Positions 24,873 to 33,997 of a stretch of 52,955 bases of DNA are shown one piece after another; positions within the stretch are counted from its first letter, which is position 1, and each line of letters starts with the position of its first letter. This DNA comes from UMGS1649 sp045534225. GTDB taxonomy: Bacteria; Bacillota; Clostridia; TANB77; CAG-465. Position numbers and translations under genes: made by a program. A model generated the notes under the pieces. The model saw nothing but the letters and a program-made list of their open reading frames with translations, ran no database searches and was not told where the DNA came from. The stretch covers positions 1 through 52,955 of the forward strand of contig JAZSJJ010000003.1 of assembly GCA_045534225.1 (NCBI GenBank), in the 5' to 3' direction.

Positions 24873-25256
24873 ATGATAAAACGTGGATATATATATTATG
24901 CAGATTTAGGCAAGGTGGTAGGAAGTGAACAATCTGGTGTTAGGCCGGTTGTTGTTGTACAAAACAATCTAGGAAACAAATACAGTAATACAGTAATAGT
25001 TTTACCTATAACCTCTAGAGTTAAAAAGAAATTACCAACGCATGTGAGCATAAGCAAAAATAAATATGGTTTGGAAAAGGACTCAATTATTCTTGTAGAA
25101 CAGATTAGAACATTAGATAAAAGTAGGCTAAAAGAAAGAATAGGAAGGGTAGATAAAAAGGTTTTAGATGAGATTAAAAATGCCTTAATTATTAGTTGCG
25201 ACTTGCGTGGAAATGCTAGTTTTTTAGAGTGCTTAAAGTTTTTTAGGAATATGTGA
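24873..25256 (+). CDS. MazF/PemK-type endoribonuclease toxin, no antitoxin gene visible
   Basis: A 127-residue MazF-fold protein: IKRGYIYYADLGKVVGSEQS, GVRPVVVVQNNLGNKYSNTV and IVLPITSR, then the LVEQIRTLDKSRLKERIG strand-helix. MazF toxins cut mRNA at short motifs and are normally neutralised by a MazE encoded just upstream. Here the 117 bases between the prepilin-like F stop and this start contain a terminator and no room for MazE, and the next gene is a metallo-hydrolase. It ends in TGA. It could be solitary, be controlled by an antitoxin elsewhere, or belong to the group of clostridial MazF proteins with distant partners. Confidence 0.88.
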   Translation: MIKRGYIYYADLGKVVGSEQSGVRPVVVVQNNLGNKYSNTVIVLPITSRVKKKLPTHVSISKNKYGLEKDSIILVEQIRTLDKSRLKERIGRVDKKVLDEIKNALIISCDLRGNASFLECLKFFRNM

Positions 25257-25275
25257 TAAAATATGTGAAATTTCC

Positions 25276-25304
25276 TTGCAATATGTTTTTATGAATGTTA
25301 AAAT
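25276..25304 (+). promoter_or_regulatory. Promoter of the beta-CASP nuclease gene
   Basis: TTGCAA at 25276-25281, a 17-base spacer and TAAAAT at 25299-25304. Confidence 0.65.
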
Positions 25305-25354
25305 AAAGGCAGTAGTACAAATTTACTCTAATTATAATTAAAGGAGAATAGTAT

Positions 25355-26869
25355 ATGGACAGTAGACTAAAAATCAAAGCTTATGTAACATCGTACTCTG
25401 AGGAAGTCACTGGTAGCTGCAACCATGTGAAGGTTGCCTGGCCGGATGGTCGGGAACTTTCGTTTGTAATCGATTGCGGACTCTTCCAGGAAAAAGAATA
25501 TTTAGAAAGGAATGCTGAAAAGTTCGGTTTTACACCAAGCAACATCGCGTTTGCAATCGCAACCCACGTACACACTGACCATGTTGGTCGGTTCCCGTAC
25601 CTGGTAAAGAAAGGTTTTATGGGTAGAATCTATACTACCGAGGAAACTAAGCAACTCCTTCCTTATATCTTGTCTGAGACAAGTGACAGACTTCAGGAAG
25701 AATATGACGTTGCACTTAAGAAGTACAAAGCGGAGAAGAAGGCAGTGCGTAAGGCAAAGCTGGACTCGAAAGGTCGCGGCAAGAGGGATAAGCAGCGTAG
25801 GGAATATACCAAGGATAAGCCCAAAACTGAAACTCATATGCCGGTATTAATTTTTGAAAGAAAAGACATTGATGTCTGCTTAGATAGAGTTAACACGGTA
25901 GCACCTTTTGAAATGTTTTCTCCCGCGGAAGGTTTGGAAATCACATTCTATCCGAATGCTCATATCGGCGGTGCAGTTCTTGTACACGTAAGGGCTTTCG
26001 ATGAAAGTGAAGAGTTGAACTTCTTGTTCACTGGAGACCTGGGAATGACAAATCCTGTCACCGGCGGAGTTACAATCATTCCTGACGAGGTTTGTAAAAA
26101 GATTGACTTTGTAGTATCTGAAGCTACCTACGGAGCATCTGATGGACCTCGCGATGATGAAGCAGAGAGACAAAGACACATCAAGATTCTGGAAAACGTT
26201 CGTAAGAAGCGTGGAACAGTAATGTATATGTCCAACTCTCTCGAAAGACCTCAGAAAGTTTGTGCAGACCTCGTAAGTATGCAGAGGGAAAATGTATTTG
26301 AGGGAATCAAGGATTTCAAAATCTATTTCGATTCTACCTTTGGTATCAAATGCCATTCCAAGTATGTAAAGCTTTACGGCACAGACTATGTTCCGGAAAA
26401 CTTCAGGATTATCGACAAGACCGACCGCGAGTTGGTTGCAGCCGAGCAAGGACCTAAGATGATTATCTGCACATCGCCGAGACTTTATCAAGGTTCGTTT
26501 GTAACGTATGGTGCAAAGATGCTTGCAAACAAAAATGTAACACTTATCTTTGTAGCATATATCCCGGAGAATGTAAGGAACATCGTAAATCTGCCTCGTG
26601 GAACTGAAATTGAGTATATGGGTGAGAAAGTAAAACTCATGTGTAAGATGTATAACTTCGGTTATTACTCCTCGCACATCCCTCCTGAAGACTTGGATAA
26701 GTTCCTTGCAAGGTTTGAAAACGCAAAGGCACTTCTTTTCAACCACGGCACTGTAGAAGCAAAGAGCAATTATGTAAGAAGATACAAGACGGATGTAAAC
26801 TCCACACACAACCTCTTGTTCGGAAGAACGGTAATGCTCACTTCTGACGGAATCAAAAAGTATTATTAA
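25355..26869 (+). CDS. MBL-fold beta-CASP metallo-hydrolase, probable ribonuclease
   Basis: A 504-residue metallo-beta-lactamase-fold protein with the metal motif THVHTDHVGR (H71, H73, D75, H76), a later FYPNAHIGGAVL His and FTGDLG Asp. The central part (VVSEATYGASDG onward) and C-terminal FNHGTVEAKSNYVR fit the beta-CASP nucleases, related to RNA exo/endonucleases of the YSH1/MJ0047 type. A lysine- and arginine-rich insertion lies at about residues 125-160. AAAGGAG precedes the ATG. The gene is markedly less AT-rich than its neighbours, with many GAC, CTC, ATC and CGC codons, suggesting transfer. It is monocistronic. The substrate is not shown by the sequence. Confidence 0.85.
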   Translation: MDSRLKIKAYVTSYSEEVTGSCNHVKVAWPDGRELSFVIDCGLFQEKEYLERNAEKFGFTPSNIAFAIATHVHTDHVGRFPYLVKKGFMGRIYTTEETKQLLPYILSETSDRLQEEYDVALKKYKAEKKAVRKAKLDSKGRGKRDKQRREYTKDKPKTETHMPVLIFERKDIDVCLDRVNTVAPFEMFSPAEGLEITFYPNAHIGGAVLVHVRAFDESEELNFLFTGDLGMTNPVTGGVTIIPDEVCKKIDFVVSEATYGASDGPRDDEAERQRHIKILENVRKKRGTVMYMSNSLERPQKVCADLVSMQRENVFEGIKDFKIYFDSTFGIKCHSKYVKLYGTDYVPENFRIIDKTDRELVAAEQGPKMIICTSPRLYQGSFVTYGAKMLANKNVTLIFVAYIPENVRNIVNLPRGTEIEYMGEKVKLMCKMYNFGYYSSHIPPEDLDKFLARFENAKALLFNHGTVEAKSNYVRRYKTDVNSTHNLLFGRTVMLTSDGIKKYY

Positions 26870-26888
26870 GCTTAAGTCTCAAATTAGG

Positions 26889-26918
26889 GCTAACACCTAA
26901 AGGTGTTAGCTCTTTTTT
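26889..26918 (+). terminator. Terminator of the beta-CASP nuclease gene
   Basis: A 10-bp perfect stem GCTAACACCT (26889-26898) with its complement (26901-26910), followed by TCTTTTTT. Confidence 0.85.
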
Positions 26919-26950
26919 GCGTAAATATATCTAGATATTTTGTAGTGTTC

Positions 26951-26979
26951 TTGCAACATTTTCTCTTTTTTGATAAAAT
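26951..26979 (+). promoter_or_regulatory. Promoter of the DUF2974-rlmD-plsC operon
   Basis: TTGCAA at 26951-26956, a 17-base spacer and TAAAAT at 26974-26979. Confidence 0.65.
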
Positions 26980-27007
26980 ACTATATGTAAAATTTGAGGT
27001 GGTATAT

Positions 27008-28150
27008 ATGGCAAATGTAATAGATTATATAAAATGGAGAGGCGATTTAAGTGTAACCCAAGATGACTTTAATGAAGTAGATGGATTAATACTTTCTAGA
27101 GCGTCATATTTCCCATTTGAATCTTTAATGGAAGATAATGAAACAGTTACATTTAGAGAAATTGGCGAAAGATATTCTAAACTTGATGTAAAGACATTAA
27201 ATATCCTTTGGCCGGATGATGTATACTTAATTCCTGCAATGGGAAGCTCAAAAAGATTTGGAGAAATGTTAGTAACTAAATATGATCACAAGATTGTAAA
27301 AGAACAAGATATACAATATGCAGCTGTGACTATACTTATGCCAAATGACACGATATATGTATCATATAGAGGAACAGATAGTACAGTAGTAGGTTGGAAA
27401 GAAGACCTTAACATGACATTTATGACTCATGTTGCATCACAAAAAGAAGGTGTGAAATATTTAGAACAAGTTGCTAAAGAATATCCAGATAAAAAGATAT
27501 TAGTAGGCGGACATTCTAAAGGTGGAAATGTAGCAGTGTATTCTGCTGTATATGCTAGCAAAGAAGTGCAAGATAGAATTGTAACTGTATATAACAATGA
27601 AGGTCCTGGATTTAATAAAGAAATTATTGAATCAAAAGAATATAAGCTAATGATAAATAAAGTTGAAACGTATATTCCACAAGATTCAATCTTTGGAAGA
27701 ATGTTATATAACGAAGGTAAATATACAGTAGTAAAAAGTAATGAATTTGGCGTTATGCAACATGATTTATACAGCTGGGAAATAGAAGGCAATAAATTTA
27801 TAAAACTTAAAGAAGTAACAAACGGAAGCAAGTTTATAGACAAGAGCTTAAAAGATTGGTTGGAACAAACTGATCCTAAGAAACGTGAAAAGGTAATTGA
27901 AGTTGTATTTGAAATAATAAATACAACAAATATAGAATCATTTAAGGAACTTATGAAAAATCCAATAGCTAAAGGTAAAATACTACTTGGATCATATAAA
28001 GAATTAGATGAAGAAACTAAAGATATGGTTATAAAAACAATAACAATACTATTTAAGATAATGAAAGATAACTTTGTAGAAGAAACAAAGTTAAAAACAA
28101 AAACTAAAAAAGAAGGGAAAAAGAATGTTGGAGCTGAACAAACAGTATAA
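27008..28150 (+). CDS. DUF2974 (Mbeg1-like) alpha/beta-hydrolase-fold protein
   Basis: A 380-residue protein related to lipases. It opens with VIDYIKWRGDLSVTQDDFNE, characteristic of DUF2974. It has YVSYRGTDSTVVGWKEDLNM, the nucleophile elbow GGHSKGGNVA (Ser as probable nucleophile) and YNNEGPGF. No signal peptide is seen. I start at the ATG at 27008 after GAGGTGG; the longer frame from 26903 would include the promoter. Its last 26 bases overlap rlmD. The family is common in Firmicutes and its substrate is not established. Confidence 0.87.
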   Translation: MANVIDYIKWRGDLSVTQDDFNEVDGLILSRASYFPFESLMEDNETVTFREIGERYSKLDVKTLNILWPDDVYLIPAMGSSKRFGEMLVTKYDHKIVKEQDIQYAAVTILMPNDTIYVSYRGTDSTVVGWKEDLNMTFMTHVASQKEGVKYLEQVAKEYPDKKILVGGHSKGGNVAVYSAVYASKEVQDRIVTVYNNEGPGFNKEIIESKEYKLMINKVETYIPQDSIFGRMLYNEGKYTVVKSNEFGVMQHDLYSWEIEGNKFIKLKEVTNGSKFIDKSLKDWLEQTDPKKREKVIEVVFEIINTTNIESFKELMKNPIAKGKILLGSYKELDEETKDMVIKTITILFKIMKDNFVEETKLKTKTKKEGKKNVGAEQTV

Positions 28151-29489
28151 TTTCAAAATAAAAGATGTTGGTATGAACTTTGAAGGTATTGCTAAATCTG
28201 ATGATGGACTTACAGTATTTGTACCAGGAACACTTAAAGATGAACAAGTAACAGCTAAGATAATAAAACTTAATAAGAATTATGCACTTGGAGACTTAAA
28301 AGAAATAAAAGAAGCTTCTAAAAGAAGAGCCAAACCAGTATGTGAATATTATTCTAGATGTGGTGGTTGTGAAGCTATGCATACAGACTACAAAAACACA
28401 TTAGAAATAAAGAAAGAAAAAGTAATTAACAACATAAAAAAACAAGGGTTAGATGAAACGTTGGTTAAAGATATATATGGTATGGATAAACCATATTATT
28501 ATAGAAATAAAGTTCAATATCCTATGATAAACCGTAATGGTAGAAACTATGTTGGTATGTATGAAAAAGGTAGCCACGATTTAGTAAACAATAAACAATG
28601 CTACATACAAGATGAAACAACACATAAAGTTGCAAGAAGATTGTTTGAACTTTTAGATAAAGAAAAGTTTGTAGGATATAATGAAAAAACACTTACTGGA
28701 GATATACGCAATATAATGGTTAGACGTGGAATACATACAGATGAAGTTATGTGTGTATTAGTGGTAACAGATAAGTGCTTAGCAAAAGATACTAGAATGG
28801 ATAATGTAGTAAAAGAAATTACAAAAGAATATCCAAATGTTAAATCTTTTGTATTAAATATAAATGCTAAAAATACAAATGTAATATTATCTGATGAGAA
28901 TGTTTGTATATATGGAGATGAATATATAACAGATAAAATAGGAGAATATACATTTAAGATTACAGCAGATTCATTCTTCCAAGTAAATACGCTTCAAGCT
29001 GAAGTGCTATATAACCTTCTAAAAACAGAAATGGAGCTAGAAAAGGATAAAACAGTATTAGAGCTATATAGCGGAGTTGGAAGTATAGGAATATATTTAT
29101 CTGATGCCGTAAAAGATATATATGCAGTAGAAATAGTAGAATCTGCAGTTGAAGCGGCTAAAGAGAATGCGCGAATAAATAACGTAACAAATGTAATACA
29201 TGTTTTAGGAGATGCAACAAAAGAAACATTAAAATTAAAAGACGAAGGTAAGTTTTTTGATTACATTGTAGTAGATCCACCAAGAAAAGGATTAGATGAA
29301 CAAGGTATAGAATTAATACTAGAACTTGCTCCTACAAAGATTGGTTACGTAAGTTGTAATTCAGCTACACTTGCAAGAGACTTAAAACTTTTATCTCAAA
29401 AGTATGATATAAAGAATATAAAGATGGTAGATATGTTCCCATGGACAAGCCATATAGAATGTGTTTGTGTATTGGAACTTAAGAAATAA
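28125..29489 (+). CDS. 23S rRNA (uracil-C5)-methyltransferase, RlmD/RlmCD type
   Basis: A SAM-dependent RNA m5U methyltransferase of the RumA/TrmA family. The N-terminal TRAM domain (residues 3-60) is followed by the four cysteines of a [4Fe-4S] cluster (C73, C79, C82 and C159). The methyltransferase domain has DSFFQVN, LELYSGVGSIGIYL, VVDPPRKGL and the catalytic VSCNSATLARDL. Length 454 is usual. In Bacillus-type bacteria one such enzyme can modify two 23S uridines, so RlmCD is equally possible. The ATG overlaps the end of the DUF2974 gene. Confidence 0.92.
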   Translation: MLELNKQYNFKIKDVGMNFEGIAKSDDGLTVFVPGTLKDEQVTAKIIKLNKNYALGDLKEIKEASKRRAKPVCEYYSRCGGCEAMHTDYKNTLEIKKEKVINNIKKQGLDETLVKDIYGMDKPYYYRNKVQYPMINRNGRNYVGMYEKGSHDLVNNKQCYIQDETTHKVARRLFELLDKEKFVGYNEKTLTGDIRNIMVRRGIHTDEVMCVLVVTDKCLAKDTRMDNVVKEITKEYPNVKSFVLNINAKNTNVILSDENVCIYGDEYITDKIGEYTFKITADSFFQVNTLQAEVLYNLLKTEMELEKDKTVLELYSGVGSIGIYLSDAVKDIYAVEIVESAVEAAKENARINNVTNVIHVLGDATKETLKLKDEGKFFDYIVVDPPRKGLDEQGIELILELAPTKIGYVSCNSATLARDLKLLSQKYDIKNIKMVDMFPWTSHIECVCVLELKK

Positions 29490-29519
29490 GAAAGGTAAAA
29501 AAATAAAGGAATATACAAT

Positions 29520-30281
29520 ATGATAAGATATTATTACTCAATTATTAGAAATGCTTTTACAATTCTAAATGAAGTAGAAGCAATGAACAAGATGAATAAA
29601 GACTTAGAAAACAATCCAAATGAATATTCAGACGAATATATATATAAATATGTTAAAGATAATATATTATCTGTAATGCATAGAACAGGACGTATAGAAA
29701 CAATAGTATATGGTGAAGAAAATTTGCCTAAAGAGGGTGGATATATGATGTATCCTAACCATCAAGGCAAATATGATGTTTATGGTATTGTTTCTGTTCA
29801 TGAAAAACCTTGTACCTTTGTAATGGATATAGAAAAGTCATATAGATTAGGTGTAAATCAATTAGTAAAGCTACTTAGAGCAAAACGCTTAAACAAAAAA
29901 GATAATAGACAAGCTATGAAGGTTATTAATGCAGTAGCAGAAGAAGTAAAACAGGGCAGAAAATATGTTTTATTCCCAGAAGGTAGATACGATGGTAAAA
30001 AGCCAAATGAACTTCTAGAATTCAAAGCAGGTTGCTTTAAGATAGCTCTAAAATCTGGAGTACCAATTGTACCAGTTGTTTTAGTAAACTCACATATACC
30101 ATACAATTCATGGAGTTTAAGAAAAGTAACAACAGAAGTACATTATTTAGAGCCAATATATTATGATGAGTATAAAGACTTGAACACTCAGCAAATTGCA
30201 GAAATGGTAAAGACAAGAATTGCAAATAAAATAACAGAAGTACAAGAAAACAAAAAGAAGAATAAGAGAAAAAAGAAATAA
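29520..30281 (+). CDS. 1-acyl-sn-glycerol-3-phosphate acyltransferase family protein (PlsC-like)
   Basis: A 253-residue membrane-associated acyltransferase of phospholipid synthesis. Motif I, YPNHQGKYDV, gives the H81-x4-D86 catalytic pair. Motif III is FPEGRYDG (152-159), and VPIVPVVLVNSH is the usual late motif. The C-terminus is strongly basic (KKKNKRKKK). It is 30 bases after rlmD and 24 before the PstS-like gene. Which acyl acceptor it uses cannot be told. Relatives acting on lysophospholipids look the same. Confidence 0.88.
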   Translation: MIRYYYSIIRNAFTILNEVEAMNKMNKDLENNPNEYSDEYIYKYVKDNILSVMHRTGRIETIVYGEENLPKEGGYMMYPNHQGKYDVYGIVSVHEKPCTFVMDIEKSYRLGVNQLVKLLRAKRLNKKDNRQAMKVINAVAEEVKQGRKYVLFPEGRYDGKKPNELLEFKAGCFKIALKSGVPIVPVVLVNSHIPYNSWSLRKVTTEVHYLEPIYYDEYKDLNTQQIAEMVKTRIANKITEVQENKKKNKRKKK

Positions 30282-30305
30282 AATTTAAATTAGGGGGAAT
30301 AGCTT

Positions 30306-31493
30306 ATGGAAAAAGAGACTAAAAGTTTTTTTAAGAATAAAGTAGTAAGAATATTATTAAAGCTTATACTTACAGCAATAGTTGTATTTGTGAGCTGGAT
30401 AATAGGATTTATATTACTGCTACTTTGTAGTTCGTCTGGTGTTATAGATATATTAACATTTTGTAGCACGCTAGTAATACCAGGGCTATTACTACCATTA
30501 ATATATTTTAAGAATAAAAAGAAAGTGGTTAAGATCTGGGCTATATTCGTTTTAGCATTAGCCATAGGGTTAGGTATAAACATAGGTATTATTAAATATG
30601 ATGAAAGCATAACAATAAATACAAGCCCTAATATTAACACAAGCGAATATCTACCTTTTACTAATAATACTAAAATAGTAAAATTAGATTATGAAGCAAG
30701 TCTTAAATTAAAAGATAACTTGCCAATTGTAGATGGAGCAGCGGCAGTATTCCCTGTATATTCTGCTTTTGTAAATGCAGTATATCCAAATACAACTACA
30801 TTAAATGATGGTGTATTTGAGTATAACAATACGGTTAGAGGATATAGACTACTTGGAGAAAAAAGAATAGATATATTCTTTGGAGCATATCCATCAGATA
30901 CACAAATAGAAGATGCGAAAGAAAATAACACTGAATTTGAGTATACAAAAATAGGTACAGAAGCTTTTGTATTCTTTGTTCATAAAGATAATCCGGTTAC
31001 AAGTTTAACAGCAGATCAAATAAGAAGGATTTATGCTGGTGAAATAACAAATTGGAAAGAAGTTGGTGGAAAGAATGAAGAAATAGTAGCCTTCCAAAGA
31101 AATGAAGGAAGCGGCAGCCAAAGTATGCTAATTCGTTTTATGGATGGTAAAAAGATAATGAAAGCTCCAACAGAACAAGTAAATGATATGATGTCTGGAA
31201 TAATAGAAAGAGTATCTAATTATAAAAATAAAACAAATTCAATAGGTTTTTCATTTAGATATTATTTAGAAGGTATTATTAAAAATCCTGATGTTAAAAT
31301 GGTAAGTATAGATGATGTAGCACCAACTGTGGAAAATATTAAAAATGGAAGGTATCCAATTACTACTTCTTTATATGCGGTAACATATAAAGATAATCCA
31401 AATGCAAATGTAGACAAACTAATAAATTGGGTATTATCTAATGAGGGACAAGAAATAATAGAAAAAACAGGCTATGTAGGAATTGCAAAATAA
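30306..31493 (+). CDS. Membrane-tethered PstS-like substrate-binding protein
   Basis: A 395-residue protein with about three N-terminal membrane helices (residues 15-100, for example LILTAIVVFVSWIIGFILLL and IWAIFVLALAIGLGINIGII). A type II periplasmic-binding domain follows, like that of phosphate-binding PstS: NLPIVDGAAAVFPVYSAFV, IFFGAYPSD, FVFFVHKDNPV and LTADQIRRIYAGEITNWKEV, then GSGSQSM. It lacks the usual lipobox signal and there are no pstCAB genes here, so it may sense or capture an anion rather than feed a transporter. It ends the operon, before a hairpin terminator. Confidence 0.82.
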   Translation: MEKETKSFFKNKVVRILLKLILTAIVVFVSWIIGFILLLLCSSSGVIDILTFCSTLVIPGLLLPLIYFKNKKKVVKIWAIFVLALAIGLGINIGIIKYDESITINTSPNINTSEYLPFTNNTKIVKLDYEASLKLKDNLPIVDGAAAVFPVYSAFVNAVYPNTTTLNDGVFEYNNTVRGYRLLGEKRIDIFFGAYPSDTQIEDAKENNTEFEYTKIGTEAFVFFVHKDNPVTSLTADQIRRIYAGEITNWKEVGGKNEEIVAFQRNEGSGSQSMLIRFMDGKKIMKAPTEQVNDMMSGIIERVSNYKNKTNSIGFSFRYYLEGIIKNPDVKMVSIDDVAPTVENIKNGRYPITTSLYAVTYKDNPNANVDKLINWVLSNEGQEIIEKTGYVGIAK

Positions 31494-31508
31494 TTAAATA
31501 TATTAAAC

Positions 31509-31540
31509 AAAACTATCTAGAAATAGATAGTTTTATTTTA
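31509..31540 (+). terminator. Terminator of the DUF2974-PstS-like operon
   Basis: A 10-bp perfect stem AAAACTATCT (31509-31518) with AGATAGTTTT (31525-31534), followed by a T-rich tail. Confidence 0.8.
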
Positions 31541-31562
31541 TACTCATTAAAATAATAATTAG

Positions 31563-31591
31563 TTGATAATTATTTTTTATTGTGATATTAT
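31563..31591 (+). promoter_or_regulatory. Promoter of the 31625-35131 operon
   Basis: TTGATA at 31563-31568, a 17-base spacer and TATTAT at 31586-31591. Confidence 0.55.
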
Positions 31592-31624
31592 GAAAGAAAT
31601 AATAGAACGGATAAGAGGGAAAAT

Positions 31625-33301
31625 ATGAAGTTTGAGTTTTGGAATAGAACAATTGAAATGTCGGAATCAGACAAAAAGTATTTTGCGATTTATGTAGAAT
31701 ATAAACAAGATGTAATAAGAATAAATAAAATGTTAAGTGATGTGCAAGACAAGTTGGATATAGATAATTGGTATGATTGTAATACTAATGTAAATTTATA
31801 TTTAGAAGATTGTATTACAGAAAAGATAGAAAACATTATAAATGAAATGAGTAAATATGGAGTGTATGATAGAACAGTAGAGGATTATCACATACCGGAA
31901 TATGTAAATTATATAAATACAATTTCTGATTTTACAAATTATATTAAAGCGATTGATGCGAATGTTGCAAATATGATTAATTCTCAAATAAAAAACGCTT
32001 ATCAAAGAGCAGGCGAAAAAATTACAGGAAACCAACATGGAATTATAACAAATAATTATGGCAGTATGTTAAATTATGCCGTTTCAGATGCTATCGAGCG
32101 AAATTGGCAAAGAAAAGAAGCTAAAAAACAGTTTGAAGAAGATAGAGAATGGATAAAAGAAAATGCAAATTATAAATTCAATGTTTCGTGTAAGGATTAT
32201 TTAAAAGAAACAACAATTCCTAAACTTCAAAAAACTATAGAAGAGTTTTATATGGGATTGTTTGATAAATACATTCTAGAATTAATGTATTTAAATAAAT
32301 TCATATCGCCTACATATGATGAAGAACAAGCTAAAAAGATATTAGAAAATTTTTATATAAAAGCAAACAAAGAAGAAATAATTATTAGTGCTATAAAGGA
32401 ATATCCAGCTAGTGTATTTGAAAATATAGAAATATTTACTTATATTATGAAATCAGATATGAAAGATGAATTTATAAAATTGATGCGTTTTATAAGTTAT
32501 GAAAATATAGTAGCAAATAAATTAGAAGAAAAATTATTTAAAGATTTAGAAATTAAAGATTTTTCTACTTATACGACAAAAGTAGATGCTGAAATTGAAT
32601 TTATATCTGAAATAAAAAATATTGATAAGGAAGAATATATTACTAATTTGTGCAAGAGTATATATGAAAAAATAAACGAAAATGAAATTTTTAGACCTGA
32701 GCCTGAAGAAATAGATAAAATTAAAACAAATAAAGAAACTTCATATGGTATTAGTAATTTTTTGGAAATGAATGATAGTATAACATTTATTTGTGATAAG
32801 TTAAACAAAGATAAAAATAAAGTCTTATATGGACCATTCAGAAAACTTTTAATAGGTTCTTGGAATGAAGCAATGGAAAAATTAGAGAGGTTCCCTTTAA
32901 TTGATTTTGGCAAAATAGGTATATTATTATTGATGATTATAGGTAGTTGGCTACTTATAACAAGTCCAGATGTTGCAATATTTTCTGTAATTTTATTAAT
33001 AATATCTATTGCATATGGTATAAAACTATTAATAGATGTAAAGGAAGAAAAAACAAATTTTGAGGATAAAGAAATAGCAAATATAACGAAATGTCAAAAA
33101 GGTTTCGAACTTATTAGAAGAATAATAAACGGAAGTTACGAGAAGAAATTAATAGAATTAAATGATGATTTAGAAAATAGGTATTATTTAGAACGTGAAA
33201 TAAAAGAAATAGAGAATAAAAGAACAAGAATAATAGCTGCGATAATATTAGCAATAGATATAATAGTTCCTATTATTTTTGTTTCAATTAGATTATTATA
33301 A
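31625..33301 (+). CDS. Uncharacterised protein with C-terminal membrane segments
   Basis: I do not recognise this 558-residue protein. The N-terminal ~430 residues are soluble, helical and acidic, with a central GEKITGNQHGIITNNYGSML segment (about 132-151) that resembles a small glycine-containing conserved patch. Two adjacent hydrophobic helices (about 437-478) and a final one (about 535-558) with a basic loop between suggest a membrane-anchored protein with a large cytoplasmic head. RBS AAGAGGG precedes the ATG. It is the first gene of a four-gene run ending in an AI-2E family transporter. No catalytic motif is evident. Confidence 0.65.
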   Translation: MKFEFWNRTIEMSESDKKYFAIYVEYKQDVIRINKMLSDVQDKLDIDNWYDCNTNVNLYLEDCITEKIENIINEMSKYGVYDRTVEDYHIPEYVNYINTISDFTNYIKAIDANVANMINSQIKNAYQRAGEKITGNQHGIITNNYGSMLNYAVSDAIERNWQRKEAKKQFEEDREWIKENANYKFNVSCKDYLKETTIPKLQKTIEEFYMGLFDKYILELMYLNKFISPTYDEEQAKKILENFYIKANKEEIIISAIKEYPASVFENIEIFTYIMKSDMKDEFIKLMRFISYENIVANKLEEKLFKDLEIKDFSTYTTKVDAEIEFISEIKNIDKEEYITNLCKSIYEKINENEIFRPEPEEIDKIKTNKETSYGISNFLEMNDSITFICDKLNKDKNKVLYGPFRKLLIGSWNEAMEKLERFPLIDFGKIGILLLMIIGSWLLITSPDVAIFSVILLIISIAYGIKLLIDVKEEKTNFEDKEIANITKCQKGFELIRRIINGSYEKKLIELNDDLENRYYLEREIKEIENKRTRIIAAIILAIDIIVPIIFVSIRLL

Positions 33302-33329
33302 TATTAAATATGAATCAAGGAGTAAACAA

Positions 33330-33602
33330 ATGAAAGGGATAGTAAAAATAATTATTACAATAGCAATATTTGTAACAATAGGTTTTGGAATTACAGATTA
33401 TTATACAGTTTCAAGATTTGATAAACCAATATTTTGTATAGGAACAGAACTTGCAGATGATGGTGGAAGTGGTAAATATATTGGTCTTGGATATTCTTTT
33501 GATATAAAAGGAAACTTTATGCCAGAAGATGAATTCCCTGGTGTAACTAGATACGACTTCTATATCTTAGGTAAACGCATAGAATCAGGAATAAGAGATT
33601 AG
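33330..33602 (+). CDS. Small secreted or membrane-anchored protein, 90 residues
   Basis: A 90-residue protein with an N-terminal hydrophobic helix (IVKIIITIAIFVTIGFGI) and an outside domain with single Cys, CIGTELADDGGSGKYIGLGY then FDIKGNFMPEDEFPGVTRYD. I start at the ATG at 33330 after CAAGGAG; the earlier in-frame start at 33279 lies inside the previous gene. It is 8 bases upstream of another short membrane protein. Small proteins of this kind recur in Firmicutes but I know of no function. Confidence 0.65.
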   Translation: MKGIVKIIITIAIFVTIGFGITDYYTVSRFDKPIFCIGTELADDGGSGKYIGLGYSFDIKGNFMPEDEFPGVTRYDFYILGKRIESGIRD

Positions 33603-33610
33603 GTGATTAT

Positions 33611-33979
33611 ATGACTAAACATAAATTGAAAGTGCTATTTATACTAATCCCATTGCTAATTTTAATTGTAGTTGGTGCTATTATTGTAGCACTATGTACA
33701 AATAAAACATTCTTTAGTGAAGAATATGAAGGGGTGGATGGTAAAATTAGATTTATACCCAAATATTCATATTTTAAGAGTGAATGTTGTATGACATTAG
33801 CCACATTTTATTCTTTAAGAAGCGAAAAAGATTTAAAGAATGAAATTAATGAATATATGAAAGATTTTGAGTACTTTGATGATGAATCTACATATGGATA
33901 TATGAAAGAAGATATCTTTATACAAAACTATGATGTAGTAAACCACGGAATGTATAGAACAATACATATTACATATTAG
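33611..33979 (+). CDS. Small membrane-anchored protein, 122 residues
   Basis: A 122-residue protein with one N-terminal membrane helix (LFILIPLLILIVVGAIIVAL, residues 9-28) and an extracellular domain with the pair CC in KSECCMTL and many aromatic residues near the C-terminus. RBS TTAGGTG lies just before the ATG, overlapping the stop of the preceding gene. It is followed after 18 bases by the AI-2E family transporter. I cannot name a family. Confidence 0.6.
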   Translation: MTKHKLKVLFILIPLLILIVVGAIIVALCTNKTFFSEEYEGVDGKIRFIPKYSYFKSECCMTLATFYSLRSEKDLKNEINEYMKDFEYFDDESTYGYMKEDIFIQNYDVVNHGMYRTIHITY

Positions 33980-33997
33980 GAAGGAAGAAGAAAACAA

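Noticed and set aside
25880..26809. 309-codon minus-strand frame opposite the beta-CASP gene
   Set aside because: The plus strand encodes a clear metallo-hydrolase with metal motifs. The antisense protein has no recognisable features, and the long open frame follows from the less AT-rich codon use.
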